Shown piece after piece: positions 17,939 through 25,670 of a DNA stretch of 54,716 bases. The position numbers and the translations under genes are program-made. The stretch lies in the NCBI GenBank assembly GCA_028280445.1, contig JANQLU010000096.1, positions 1 to 54,716 of the forward strand. Reading direction: 5' to 3'. A model generated the notes under the pieces. The model was given only the letters and a program-made list of their open reading frames with translations, made no database searches and was not told where the DNA came from. Position 1 is the first letter of the stretch. Each line of letters opens with the position of its first letter. This DNA is from Pirellulaceae bacterium (GTDB lineage Bacteria; Planctomycetota; Planctomycetia; Pirellulales; Pirellulaceae).

Positions 17939-18580
17939 ATGATGGATATAGCAGATCTCAGGCAAGAATATTCACGTGATTCGATCGACGTTTCCACGGT
18001 CGACGACTGTCCGTTTCAACAATTCGAAAAATGGTTCAACGAGGCTTGTCGGGCGGAGTTAACCGAGCCAAATGCCATGGTATTATCGACTGTCAACGAT
18101 ATTGGCTGCCCAACGCAACGCACCGTGTTGCTCAAGATTTTTGATCGCGACGGGTTCGTGTTTTTTACCAACTACGGAAGTCGCAAGGCACAGCATCTGG
18201 CAAAAAATGAAAACGCGTCATTACTGTTCCCTTGGTTCGAATTACAGCGACAAGTCGAAATTTCAGGGCGGGCTGAAAAATTGAGTTTTTCCGAATCGGT
18301 CAAATATTTCGCCAGCCGTCCTCGGGGCAGTCAATTGGGAGCTTGGGTTTCACATCAAAGTAGCGTGATCTCCAACCGTTCGATCCTGCAAAACAAATTG
18401 GCCGAGATGAAGGCGAAATTCACAGGAGGCAAAATTCCCATGCCAACGGGATGGGGTGGCTTTCGTGTGATTCCCAATCGGTTTGAATTTTGGCAAGGGG
18501 GCGTTAACCGCTTGCACGATCGAATCGAGTATCAATTAACCGGTGACGACGGTTGGCAACGTCAACGACTATCGCCTTGA
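17939..18580 (+). CDS. pdxH: Pyridoxamine/pyridoxine 5'-phosphate oxidase
   Basis: A 213-residue FMN enzyme that oxidises pyridoxine or pyridoxamine phosphate to pyridoxal phosphate. It has the family layout: DLRQEYSRD near the N-terminus, NAMVLSTVN, RTVLLKIFDRDGFVFFTNYGSRKAQHL for FMN and substrate, PWFELQRQVEISG, SRPRGSQLGAWVSHQSSVI, and the C-terminal PNRFEFWQGGVNRLHDRI. The length is standard. AGGG lies just before the first of two adjacent ATGs. All space back to hppD is filled by two repeats, so its promoter is either inside a repeat or the gene is read from hppD. Confidence 0.97.
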   Translation: MMDIADLRQEYSRDSIDVSTVDDCPFQQFEKWFNEACRAELTEPNAMVLSTVNDIGCPTQRTVLLKIFDRDGFVFFTNYGSRKAQHLAKNENASLLFPWFELQRQVEISGRAEKLSFSESVKYFASRPRGSQLGAWVSHQSSVISNRSILQNKLAEMKAKFTGGKIPMPTGWGGFRVIPNRFEFWQGGVNRLHDRIEYQLTGDDGWQRQRLSP

Positions 18581-18585
18581 TACAA

Positions 18586-18641
18586 GTAGGGCCGGTTCCC
18601 ACCGGCCGTTTGTTTGATTGGCCGGTGGGAACCGGCCCTAC
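18586..18641. repeat. Palindromic repeat, family 2 (GTAGGGCCGGTTCCC), perfect copy
   Basis: Two 22-base perfectly complementary arms (18586-18607 and 18620-18641) flank the loop GTTTGTTTGATT. It starts five bases after the pdxH stop and lies between convergent genes, so it could also act as a terminator in RNA. Confidence 0.9.
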
Positions 18642-18682
18642 TGCGGCAAGGATCTTGAAAAACCAATCAACAAATCGGTTGA

Positions 18683-19048
18683 CTAACCGTCTTCTGCTTT
18701 TTTTGGCTTCCATAGGCCAACAATGTTTTCGTCGATATCGCGAATCCAGGCAAAACTCCCGTGACCGGGCACTTCGTTTTCCGGAACCATGACGGTTCCG
18801 CCGAGTTCAACAACTTTTTCGAGATACGGTCCGATTTCGTCCACTTCGACATACACCATGACATAATTGTGCGGCTCGTGTCCGAGCGCGGTCATAAAAC
18901 CTTGAATGCCATCACCGCTGCCGGTATTGATCGACTTGGAAAATGGACCGTAGTCAGTTGTCGACCAGTCGAAAAGTGAAGTGTAAAACTCATTGGTTTT
19001 GTCGCGATCGCGACAGCCAATATCAAAATGGACAACGGGATTTGCCAT
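18683..19048 (-). CDS. VOC (glyoxalase/bleomycin-resistance fold) family protein
   Basis: A 121-residue single-domain protein. It opens with PVVHFDIGCRDRDKTNEFYTSLFDW, the typical first beta-alpha-beta unit, and continues with NYVMVYVEVDEIGPYLEKVVELGGTVMVP and ends FAWIRDIDENIVGLWKP. Members bind a metal ion and small substrates, or act as binding proteins; the reaction cannot be predicted. It stands alone and is convergent with pdxH. Confidence 0.85.
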   Translation of the reverse strand: MANPVVHFDIGCRDRDKTNEFYTSLFDWSTTDYGPFSKSINTGSGDGIQGFMTALGHEPHNYVMVYVEVDEIGPYLEKVVELGGTVMVPENEVPGHGSFAWIRDIDENIVGLWKPKKAEDG

Positions 19049-19227
19049 ATTTAGTTCCTTGTTACTCGAAAAAATTGAATTTATCGATCAGTGCTTGCCA
19101 CGTAGTCTTCGATGGATTTGGACTGGTTCATCGTGACAACCGCAACAGTGCCCAAGTCCAACTGTTTCGTGGCTGTTTGATTTTGCCTATCATGAATTGA
19201 CCATCAGTTTTTGAAAAGAGATCAGAA

Positions 19228-20889
19228 ATGCGACGCACCCATTTTATTTTTACTCTCATTTTGATTTTGGTCGTCATCCAGTGCCAATCCTCCATCGCTC
19301 AACGGAACCGACGGTTTACGCGTGCTGACAAACTACGCGGTTCGATTACTCCCGAGCGACAATGGTGGGATTTGCTGCATTATCATTTGAAGGTTGAATT
19401 TCAGCCGGACAAAAAAACGATTGGCGGGTCGAATGTCATCACGTTTCGCGTTCTCAAGCCAGCAAAAAAAATGCAAATCGATTTGCAAAAACCGTTGGCG
19501 ATTTCAAAAGTCATGCACGATGGAAAGCAGTTGTCGTTTGAGCAGGATGCCGAAGCTAAATATGTCCACTACATCAATTTTGGCAAGGAACTGAAAAAGG
19601 ATACCACGCACAAAATCGAGGTCTTTTATGGCGGCAAACCGGTTGAAAGTAGAAATCCACCGTGGAGCGGCGGAGTTTCCTGGAAACGAGATTCGAAAGG
19701 CAATCCGTTTATTGCCACAACTTGCCAAGGCATTGGAGCCAGCATTTGGTGGCCTTGTAAAGATCACGGTTATGACGAGCCGGACAACGGCGTCAATGTC
19801 AGCGTGACGGTCCCTGAAAATTTGACGGGAGTTGCCAACGGTCGTTTGAAATCAACAGATCACAACAAAACCGCCAAAACGAAAACTTTTCATTGGGTCG
19901 TCACGCAGCCGATCAACAACTATTGCGTGAACGTCAATATCGGACGCTATGTGAGTTTTTCGGAAAAATACAAAGGCGAAGGCGGCCAGTTGGATATGCA
20001 ATATTGGGCGTTGGAACACGAGAAAGCGGCGGCGGTCAAACAATTTCGCGAAGCGCCCCGCACAATCGAAGCGTTCGAGCATTGGTTTGGTAAATACCCG
20101 TTTTACGAAGACAGCTACAAACTGGTGTGCGTGCCCTATTTGGGAATGGAACATCAAAGCAGTGTGACTTATGGCAATGGCTTTCAAAACGGGTACCGCG
20201 GAACCGATCTGAGCGCGACTGGCGTCGGTTTGAAATTCGATTTCATCATTGTCCACGAAACGGGACACGAGTGGTTTGGCAATAACATTTCGATGCGCGA
20301 CTCCGCCGATATGTGGATTCATGAAAGTTTTACCAACTACTCGGAAAATCTGTTTGTCGAATATCACTTCAGCAAAAAAGAAGCCCAGGATTATGTGATC
20401 GGATGTCGCAGACGCGTTCAAAATGACAAACCCATTATTGGAAAATACGGTGTCAACAATCGCGGTTCAGGCGATATGTATTACAAAGGCGGCAATATGT
20501 TGCACACGATGCGTCACATCATCAACGATGACAAAAAATGGCGTGCGATCCTTCGCGGTCTCAACAAAAAATTCTGGCACAAAACGGTGACGACTCAGGA
20601 AGTCGAACAATATATCAACACCGAGTCGGGAATCAATTTTTCAAAGTTTTTCGATCAATATTTGCGGACGACAAAAATTCCAAAATTCCAGTATTCGATC
20701 GACGGCAAAGATTTGCATTATCAGTACACGAATGTCGTCGACGGGTTCAATTACCCCATCAAATTGACGGTCAACGGAAAAGTTGTCGAGTTGAAGCCAA
20801 CCGACAAGAAACAAACCAAGAAATTTTCTGACGACATTGCCAAACTCAACGTCGATCGGAATTATTACGTTGATCCCGTTGAAAAGTAG
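19228..20889 (+). CDS. M1 family aminopeptidase, exported
   Basis: A 553-residue gluzincin. The signal peptide MRRTHFIF...SSIAQ is followed by the N-terminal beta saddle (WDLLHYHLKVEF), an LGMEHQS exopeptidase motif in place of GAMEN, the zinc site HETGH at 343-347 followed by EWFGN, and the third ligand Glu366 in WIHESFTNY, at the expected spacing. It lacks the long C-terminal domain of full aminopeptidase N, like other short bacterial members. It should trim N-terminal residues from peptides in the periplasm. The stop codon TAG (20887-20889) is part of a family-2 repeat. Confidence 0.92.
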   Translation: MRRTHFIFTLILILVVIQCQSSIAQRNRRFTRADKLRGSITPERQWWDLLHYHLKVEFQPDKKTIGGSNVITFRVLKPAKKMQIDLQKPLAISKVMHDGKQLSFEQDAEAKYVHYINFGKELKKDTTHKIEVFYGGKPVESRNPPWSGGVSWKRDSKGNPFIATTCQGIGASIWWPCKDHGYDEPDNGVNVSVTVPENLTGVANGRLKSTDHNKTAKTKTFHWVVTQPINNYCVNVNIGRYVSFSEKYKGEGGQLDMQYWALEHEKAAAVKQFREAPRTIEAFEHWFGKYPFYEDSYKLVCVPYLGMEHQSSVTYGNGFQNGYRGTDLSATGVGLKFDFIIVHETGHEWFGNNISMRDSADMWIHESFTNYSENLFVEYHFSKKEAQDYVIGCRRRVQNDKPIIGKYGVNNRGSGDMYYKGGNMLHTMRHIINDDKKWRAILRGLNKKFWHKTVTTQEVEQYINTESGINFSKFFDQYLRTTKIPKFQYSIDGKDLHYQYTNVVDGFNYPIKLTVNGKVVELKPTDKKQTKKFSDDIAKLNVDRNYYVDPVEK

Positions 20890-20975
20890 GGCCGGTTCCC
20901 ACCGGCCGTTTGTTGAATTAACTGTTTCGTTGAATTGACCGTTTTGTTGGATCGGTCGGTGGGAACCGGCCCTAC
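20886..20975. repeat. Palindromic repeat, family 2, long-loop copy holding two stop codons
   Basis: The left arm GTAGGGCCGGTTCCCACC begins at 20886 and the right arm ending GGTTCCC-complement/CCTAC ends at 20975. The 40-odd base loop contains duplicated TTTTGTTGAATT-like units. The TAG at 20887-20889 ends the M1 gene, and the TAG on the other strand (20972-20974) ends the convergent gene. Confidence 0.9.
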
Positions 20976-22018
20976 TTTGGTACAAAATCGGATAGATCGG
21001 TTGATTTTTTGATGGATTCGATTTCGGTTTTGGACAAAGGTCGGATTTTGAAAGACCTTTGGTGGTTGCGACCGTCCAGCGGCGATTCGTATTTGAACTG
21101 GACCTTGGCTGGATAAATCTGTGCGGGTTTTTTGTCGGCACCTGACAACTGGAACGGACTGATTCTCGATCGGTAATCGAAATTGGCCGAACTTTTGGAA
21201 ACACTGACCTCCTGGCCATCTTTGTCAAATTCCCGGCGTGTTGTTTGCAAACTCAAAGGAACCCAATACCAATCGGCCAGGAATTCAAATGTACCTCGCA
21301 CTTGCAGTTTGACAGCTTTCGTTGGGCGGCGTCGTGGGACGTCTTCTAAATCAGTATCCATCACGAGTTTCACCGACACGATTCGTCCCAATGATTTGTC
21401 TTTCCGCACGCTAAAATCACGAAAGCATTTCTCGTCATATTCAATATATGATTTGATGATGAATTCGAGCGACGTCGTGCGGCTAGACAGGAGTCGCGGG
21501 TCCATTGAAAACGAATGCATCAGGTTGTTATACACCATGCGCCGATTTCGACTGGACCACCCCGGTTCGACAGATTCTGGATTGAATTCGAATTTTTTTG
21601 TGGCCTTTTCGCTTCGCAAAAGTTTCCAATTTTTTTTGGGCGGTTTGGAAACCATAAATGTCTGTTTTTTGTTGTAAATCGTGACGAATCGATGACCAAA
21701 CGGTACGGAATTGGTGGGATTGGAATCGGACAACGGTACATTTTCGTAATACCTGAAATCGCGCATCGCGAATTGGATGTAGCGAGTTTTGACTTCACGG
21801 GGTCGCTGAAAGTCCGATTTGGCCCGTTTCGAAGTGTCTTGCCAATAGACTTCCACCGCAATCGCGCAGTTGTCGAACGTCTTTTTTCGCAGCTCCAACC
21901 ATTTTTTGGGCGCGACTTTGCGAAATTCATTTTCAATCGACTGACCGTAAGTCACGACGCTGCTGAGGCCCAAAGCTATCCATGCGAATAAAAATGCGTG
22001 CTGTGTTCTGCGAAACAC
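20972..22018 (-). CDS. Exported protein of unknown function
   Basis: A 348-residue secreted protein I do not recognise. The start is set at GTG 22016-22018 because AAGGAG lies seven bases upstream and a good signal peptide follows (FLFAWIALGLSSVVTYGQ). An open frame continues further upstream but would give an unlikely N-terminus. The mature part has many aromatic and charged beta segments (RYYENVPLSD, FGHRFVTIYNKKQTFMVSKPPKKNWKLL, RGTFEFLADWYWVPLSLQTTRREFDKDG), resembling outer-membrane lipoprotein-sorting-like or LolA-like beta sheets, but this is only an impression. The stop codon is supplied by the family-2 repeat. Confidence 0.7.
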   Translation of the reverse strand: MFRRTQHAFLFAWIALGLSSVVTYGQSIENEFRKVAPKKWLELRKKTFDNCAIAVEVYWQDTSKRAKSDFQRPREVKTRYIQFAMRDFRYYENVPLSDSNPTNSVPFGHRFVTIYNKKQTFMVSKPPKKNWKLLRSEKATKKFEFNPESVEPGWSSRNRRMVYNNLMHSFSMDPRLLSSRTTSLEFIIKSYIEYDEKCFRDFSVRKDKSLGRIVSVKLVMDTDLEDVPRRRPTKAVKLQVRGTFEFLADWYWVPLSLQTTRREFDKDGQEVSVSKSSANFDYRSRISPFQLSGADKKPAQIYPAKVQFKYESPLDGRNHQRSFKIRPLSKTEIESIKKSTDLSDFVPK

Positions 22019-22736
22019 GAACAATCTCCTTGCTGTTATAAAACTCTCGCCGATTGGTGTTTTCGTCGTCAGTTGGGGTCTGCTGGCCATCAGTGGCGAG
22101 GCGGCGATTTTGACAGTGTACCCAAATTTCCGCAGATCTGGACAACGCGATTTTAAAAGAAGCTTTGTCGGGAAACCAATAAGTCCGGCCACGTTACGCT
22201 CGGCCGTGAACCAGCTAACGTCAAATTGAAGTGTTTTCAAAAAAAAGTGGTTTGATTCCCAAAGCAGCTGACGTTCCAGATGAAGCCGAAGTTATCGCTG
22301 TAAAGAATTACGACGACGAAGAAAGCCTCGGATTCAATAATGTTGAAAATTGGCGTTATGAAACATGGCGGCATTTGGGATTGAACAGAGAGCTCAAAGT
22401 CTCGCTGAACGATCTTGCGGAGAGATCACTCCCACTTCTTCTCGAATGTGAACTAGAAGCTTTCTGTCGTTATTTTGACGGGAATTTTTCCAATTCTATA
22501 AGCTTGTCAGGTGTGTTGTGGCTGTAAAACTGCGCAAAGTATCTAAAGCAATCCTATTAGTTGGTGGAATACCTTTTCCAGACTTACTGTTTGTTCCCCA
22601 AGATGTCAAACCAGGTTGCCATGGCAAAATTTGCCATCATGACTTTTCCATCTGGACGAAATTTTTTGAATGCTCCGATACCCCTCGTAAATCCAATGCG
22701 GAACGTCGCAACAAATCCTCTGTTTAGGGTCAGAGT
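22019..22736. other. Gene-poor stretch before the lipoprotein island
   Basis: About 720 bases with no convincing gene. It contains the AAGGAG site of the upstream minus-strand gene at 22026-22031 and a weak 98-codon frame at 22231-22527. I see no repeat of the families found elsewhere, no tRNA and no clear terminator. Confidence 0.5.
22231..22527 (+). CDS. Possible small protein, doubtful
   Basis: A GTG-initiated frame of 98 codons with an acidic, plausibly globular sequence (VPDEAEVIAVKNYDDEE, VENWRYETWRHLGLN, LLLECELEAFCRYF). No ribosome site, signal peptide or known motif is visible, and the C-terminal end reads like non-coding sequence. It may be the remnant of a decayed gene. I list it only because the surrounding 700 bases hold nothing better. 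Confidence 0.2.
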   Translation: MFSKKSGLIPKAADVPDEAEVIAVKNYDDEESLGFNNVENWRYETWRHLGLNRELKVSLNDLAERSLPLLLECELEAFCRYFDGNFSNSISLSGVLWL

Positions 22737-23516
22737 ATGAGTCACAAAAAATATGCTATCGGTTTGTTTTGTCTGTTCCTGGCGTGCATGGGCTGTACCA
22801 CGATTTCCAGCACGATGCTCAATCGAACAGGCGGTGACTCATTCTATCGAAACAGCCGAACTCGTGGTGTTCCAATCCGGTTGGCTGTGGATTCTCACAT
22901 GGATGTATATATCGAAGAACAATTTTTTTTGAAAAAAACGGAAGGAAAAGAGTTGGGCAAACTAGAGCTTGTTGAAGCGAATTTGCCCGGACGGCATTTA
23001 ACGGTGCGAACGGAAATCATTCAATCCGACAAGATCTTTACCGTTGATTTCGTGCGTCCTGGCGCAGGCACGTTGGACTACGAAGCAAAATTCAACAAAG
23101 ACTATTACTTTACTAATATCAACAATCAATCGGATGACGAAACAATTCGTCGTTCAGCTGATGTCGCGGCGACTGTTGGGTCTTTGTTCGGTATTACGAC
23201 CGATAGTAAACAGGCAGACGACAAAAACGCAGGCAAGAAAGACAAAGGCGTTTCAGGCAAGGCGAGAGATCCAGATGGACGAGCGGATCTGCCTGTTGAG
23301 CCAGTCGTCGGTCAAACCCTTCAACCTAAATACATGCCACAGCGTCGCGTTGTTGCCTATAAACGTTTTGATCTCAACGATCCATGTTTTGAAAAACTTG
23401 TACAAGAGTTTATTGATCAACACCTCAATTCCTGTAACGAATGCCGAACAAACGATCAGGTCATTTTGAAAGAAAAATCGCAAGTTTCTCAGGCGCCACC
23501 CGCGCTAAATCAGTAA
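22737..23516 (+). CDS. Lipoprotein A of a tandem paralogous pair, unknown function
   Basis: A 259-residue lipoprotein of no family I recognise. The signal is MSHKKYAIG...LACMGC, with Cys20 as lipidation site. Conserved blocks shared with the next gene are STMLNR just after the lipobox, GVPIRLAVDSHMDV, KIFTVDFVRPGAGTLDYEAKF, VVAYKRFDLNDPCFE and the C-terminal HLNSCNECR. An extra charged, low-complexity insert (KQADDKNAGKKDKGVSGKARDPDG) at about 160-190 separates the blocks and is absent from the paralogue. Probably an envelope protein. It begins an operon-like run of four genes. Confidence 0.75.
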   Translation: MSHKKYAIGLFCLFLACMGCTTISSTMLNRTGGDSFYRNSRTRGVPIRLAVDSHMDVYIEEQFFLKKTEGKELGKLELVEANLPGRHLTVRTEIIQSDKIFTVDFVRPGAGTLDYEAKFNKDYYFTNINNQSDDETIRRSADVAATVGSLFGITTDSKQADDKNAGKKDKGVSGKARDPDGRADLPVEPVVGQTLQPKYMPQRRVVAYKRFDLNDPCFEKLVQEFIDQHLNSCNECRTNDQVILKEKSQVSQAPPALNQ

Positions 23517-23548
23517 CGGAGCGACTCACATTAGGGTGGAAAACAAAC

Positions 23549-24208
23549 ATGAATACTTTTAAAGCATTTATTGGTTTGAGCATCGTTACCTTGCAAATCG
23601 GGTGTGCGGGTATGACCAGCACGATGCTCAATCGTTCGGAATCAGATGATTATTCTGTGAACAAACCTGCTGGACGCGTGCACCACGTCACAAAAGGCGT
23701 ACCGGTCACACTCAAAGTGTTAACACATTTGGATGTTCGGGTTACTGAAACGTTGTACTACACGGACGGTGCCAATGGACTACAGCCGGTCAAGTTGGGG
23801 CGACGTCTACTCGACGTAGAAACCAATCCGATTCGAACGAACAAAGTGTTTACAGTGGATTTCAAACGTCCTGGTGCTGGCGTGCTGGACTACAAAGCTG
23901 ATTTCAGCGATCAATTTTTTACGACGTTCAAAAACAAAATTGATGATCAAACGTTAGAAGATATCAATTACGCGCTCGGACGCACCAGTGGCATTATCAA
24001 ACGATTTCTGGCAACCAAAGCGTTGACCGTTGAGAAGCTTGAAACGGATGTTAAAAACAAATTGATTGTTGTCACGCGGCATGTTGCGTATCAGCGTTTC
24101 GACGTCAATGATCCCAATTTCGAGACCAACGTCGATGCCTTTATCAGCCATCACCTGAACAACTGTCACGAATGTCGTTTTCCCCCGGCAAAAGTTGATC
24201 ATCCGTGA
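23549..24208 (+). CDS. Lipoprotein B of a tandem paralogous pair, unknown function
   Basis: A 219-residue lipoprotein, start at the ATG opening MNTFKAFIG...LQIGC (lipidated Cys at about 19), not at an in-frame start that overlaps the previous gene. It shares STMLNR, GVPVTLKVLTHLDV, KVFTVDFKRPGAGVLDYKADF, VAYQRFDVNDPNFE and HLNNCHECR with the gene 32 bases upstream, clear evidence of duplication. The C-terminal CxxC-like NxCxECR ending could bind metal or form a disulphide. Confidence 0.78.
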   Translation: MNTFKAFIGLSIVTLQIGCAGMTSTMLNRSESDDYSVNKPAGRVHHVTKGVPVTLKVLTHLDVRVTETLYYTDGANGLQPVKLGRRLLDVETNPIRTNKVFTVDFKRPGAGVLDYKADFSDQFFTTFKNKIDDQTLEDINYALGRTSGIIKRFLATKALTVEKLETDVKNKLIVVTRHVAYQRFDVNDPNFETNVDAFISHHLNNCHECRFPPAKVDHP

Positions 24209-24306
24209 ATGGAGCATGTGGGGAACCAGCTGGAAGTTTTTGCATTTTGTGGAGATATACGAACTATACTTGAACAACATGCAACGACTCCAACTGCGAG
24301 GCAGCA

Positions 24307-25656
24307 ATGGCCAAAAAAAAATCAACCAAGAAATCGGCGAAAAAGAAGGTAGCGAAGAAAAAGCCTGTCTCGAAAAAGAAGGTCGAGCGAAAAAAGACTG
24401 CTTCAAAAAAATCAAGGAAGAAAAAAGCAACCTCAAAACAGCAAGCAGCTGTCTACGGAAAACAGGTTGAGCAACTCGAAGCGAAAGTAGTTGCGCTCAC
24501 GGCCGAGTTGGAAGAGCTCAAAAAACAGTCGCACGGACCTCGTGTATTGCGCCGCCAAGTTACGACTCGCCAATGTCAGTCCAATCAGCAGAAATTACAA
24601 AAAATGTTGAAACAGGATTGGGCTCATTTTTATCGTCAAAAAAACAAAGCTGAAAGAGCTTTAAAAAACTTTATGCGAGCGTTTGGGAAGCATCCAGACA
24701 TATCTGGTGTGGGAGTTGGACTGCGGGAAAAAAACGGACTCAAAGTCGTACCGCCTGAGTACGTCATTCTGGTTACCGTTCATAAACGTGTTGAAAATAA
24801 AGAAATTTCGGCAGATCTGCTGTTACCGGATTCCTTTCAAGGCGTGCGCGTGAATGTAATCGAAAGGAATTTTTTCAAAGCGACAAGCCCAGTCGATCAT
24901 CGGAGCTTTATTGAAAATCCGGTAGGCGGAATTTCCATCACAACCCCAGGAAGTTCGTTTTTTGGGACGCTTGGACTGCAGTGCTATTTACCTACCGATG
25001 TTAACGCGTTCGAGAAAGCTTATTTAACGAATGCTCATGTAATCGATTATGCCAGCAACGCTGTCTTGCAACCTGATCGAGAAAATGGCCATACACCAGA
25101 AGAACGATTCATTGGTCGAGTGTTTGAATTTACATCGGAAACCGATCCATTTGTTGATGCAGCTGTGATCCAGATCGGAGCTTCCAGTCGGATTCCGAAA
25201 AAACAAACGATCTTGAACAATTCGCAGTTTCAATTGCCAAAGACTTTTATCGATGGCAGCAAAAGCGATTTGGTCGAAGAGGAAACCGTTGTTTACAAAA
25301 TCGGCGCCAGTACGGGCAGCGATGTTGTTCGAGTTGGAATTGTTGAGTTTGTAGCATTCCCAACCGCGGAAGTCCAAAAAAGTGACGGCAAAACCAAGCT
25401 GTACAAAGAACAAATTATTGTCAAACCAGAGTCACTCTCGCCAGAAGACGCGTTTGTCAAAAGAGGTGATAGTGGCTCAGCACTGTTGACCAAGGATGTC
25501 GTGGATGGCAAAGAAGTCAATCGTGTCGTCGGACTGGTTCACGGCATGTCTGAAGCAAGCGTCGATAGTTCGAAACCTCAAGGGCCACGAATTATCGCTT
25601 GCTCATTAGACCAAATTAAAACACGGTTCCCGATCAAGATTTCAAAACCTCATTAA
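24307..25656 (+). CDS. Trypsin-like serine peptidase with lysine-rich N-terminal tail
   Basis: A 449-residue protein with no signal peptide. Residues 2-45 are almost only Lys, Ser, Ala, Thr and Arg (KKSTKKSAKKKVAKKKP), like histone H1 or bacterial nucleoid-protein tails. A coiled-coil segment (EQLEAKVVALTAELEELKKQ) follows. The rest looks like a chymotrypsin-fold peptidase: His244 in LTNAHV, Asp284 in DPFVDAAVIQ and Ser389 in RGDSGSALL form a plausible triad. HPDISGVGVGLREKNG precedes the domain. GAGG-type spacing (GAGG, five bases) supports the ATG at 24307. It sits between lipoprotein genes, 98 bases after the pair and 14 before the next. The target and location are unknown; the tail suggests DNA, RNA or membrane surface binding. 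Confidence 0.75.
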   Translation: MAKKKSTKKSAKKKVAKKKPVSKKKVERKKTASKKSRKKKATSKQQAAVYGKQVEQLEAKVVALTAELEELKKQSHGPRVLRRQVTTRQCQSNQQKLQKMLKQDWAHFYRQKNKAERALKNFMRAFGKHPDISGVGVGLREKNGLKVVPPEYVILVTVHKRVENKEISADLLLPDSFQGVRVNVIERNFFKATSPVDHRSFIENPVGGISITTPGSSFFGTLGLQCYLPTDVNAFEKAYLTNAHVIDYASNAVLQPDRENGHTPEERFIGRVFEFTSETDPFVDAAVIQIGASSRIPKKQTILNNSQFQLPKTFIDGSKSDLVEEETVVYKIGASTGSDVVRVGIVEFVAFPTAEVQKSDGKTKLYKEQIIVKPESLSPEDAFVKRGDSGSALLTKDVVDGKEVNRVVGLVHGMSEASVDSSKPQGPRIIACSLDQIKTRFPIKISKPH

Positions 25657-25670
25657 AACTGATTGATACG

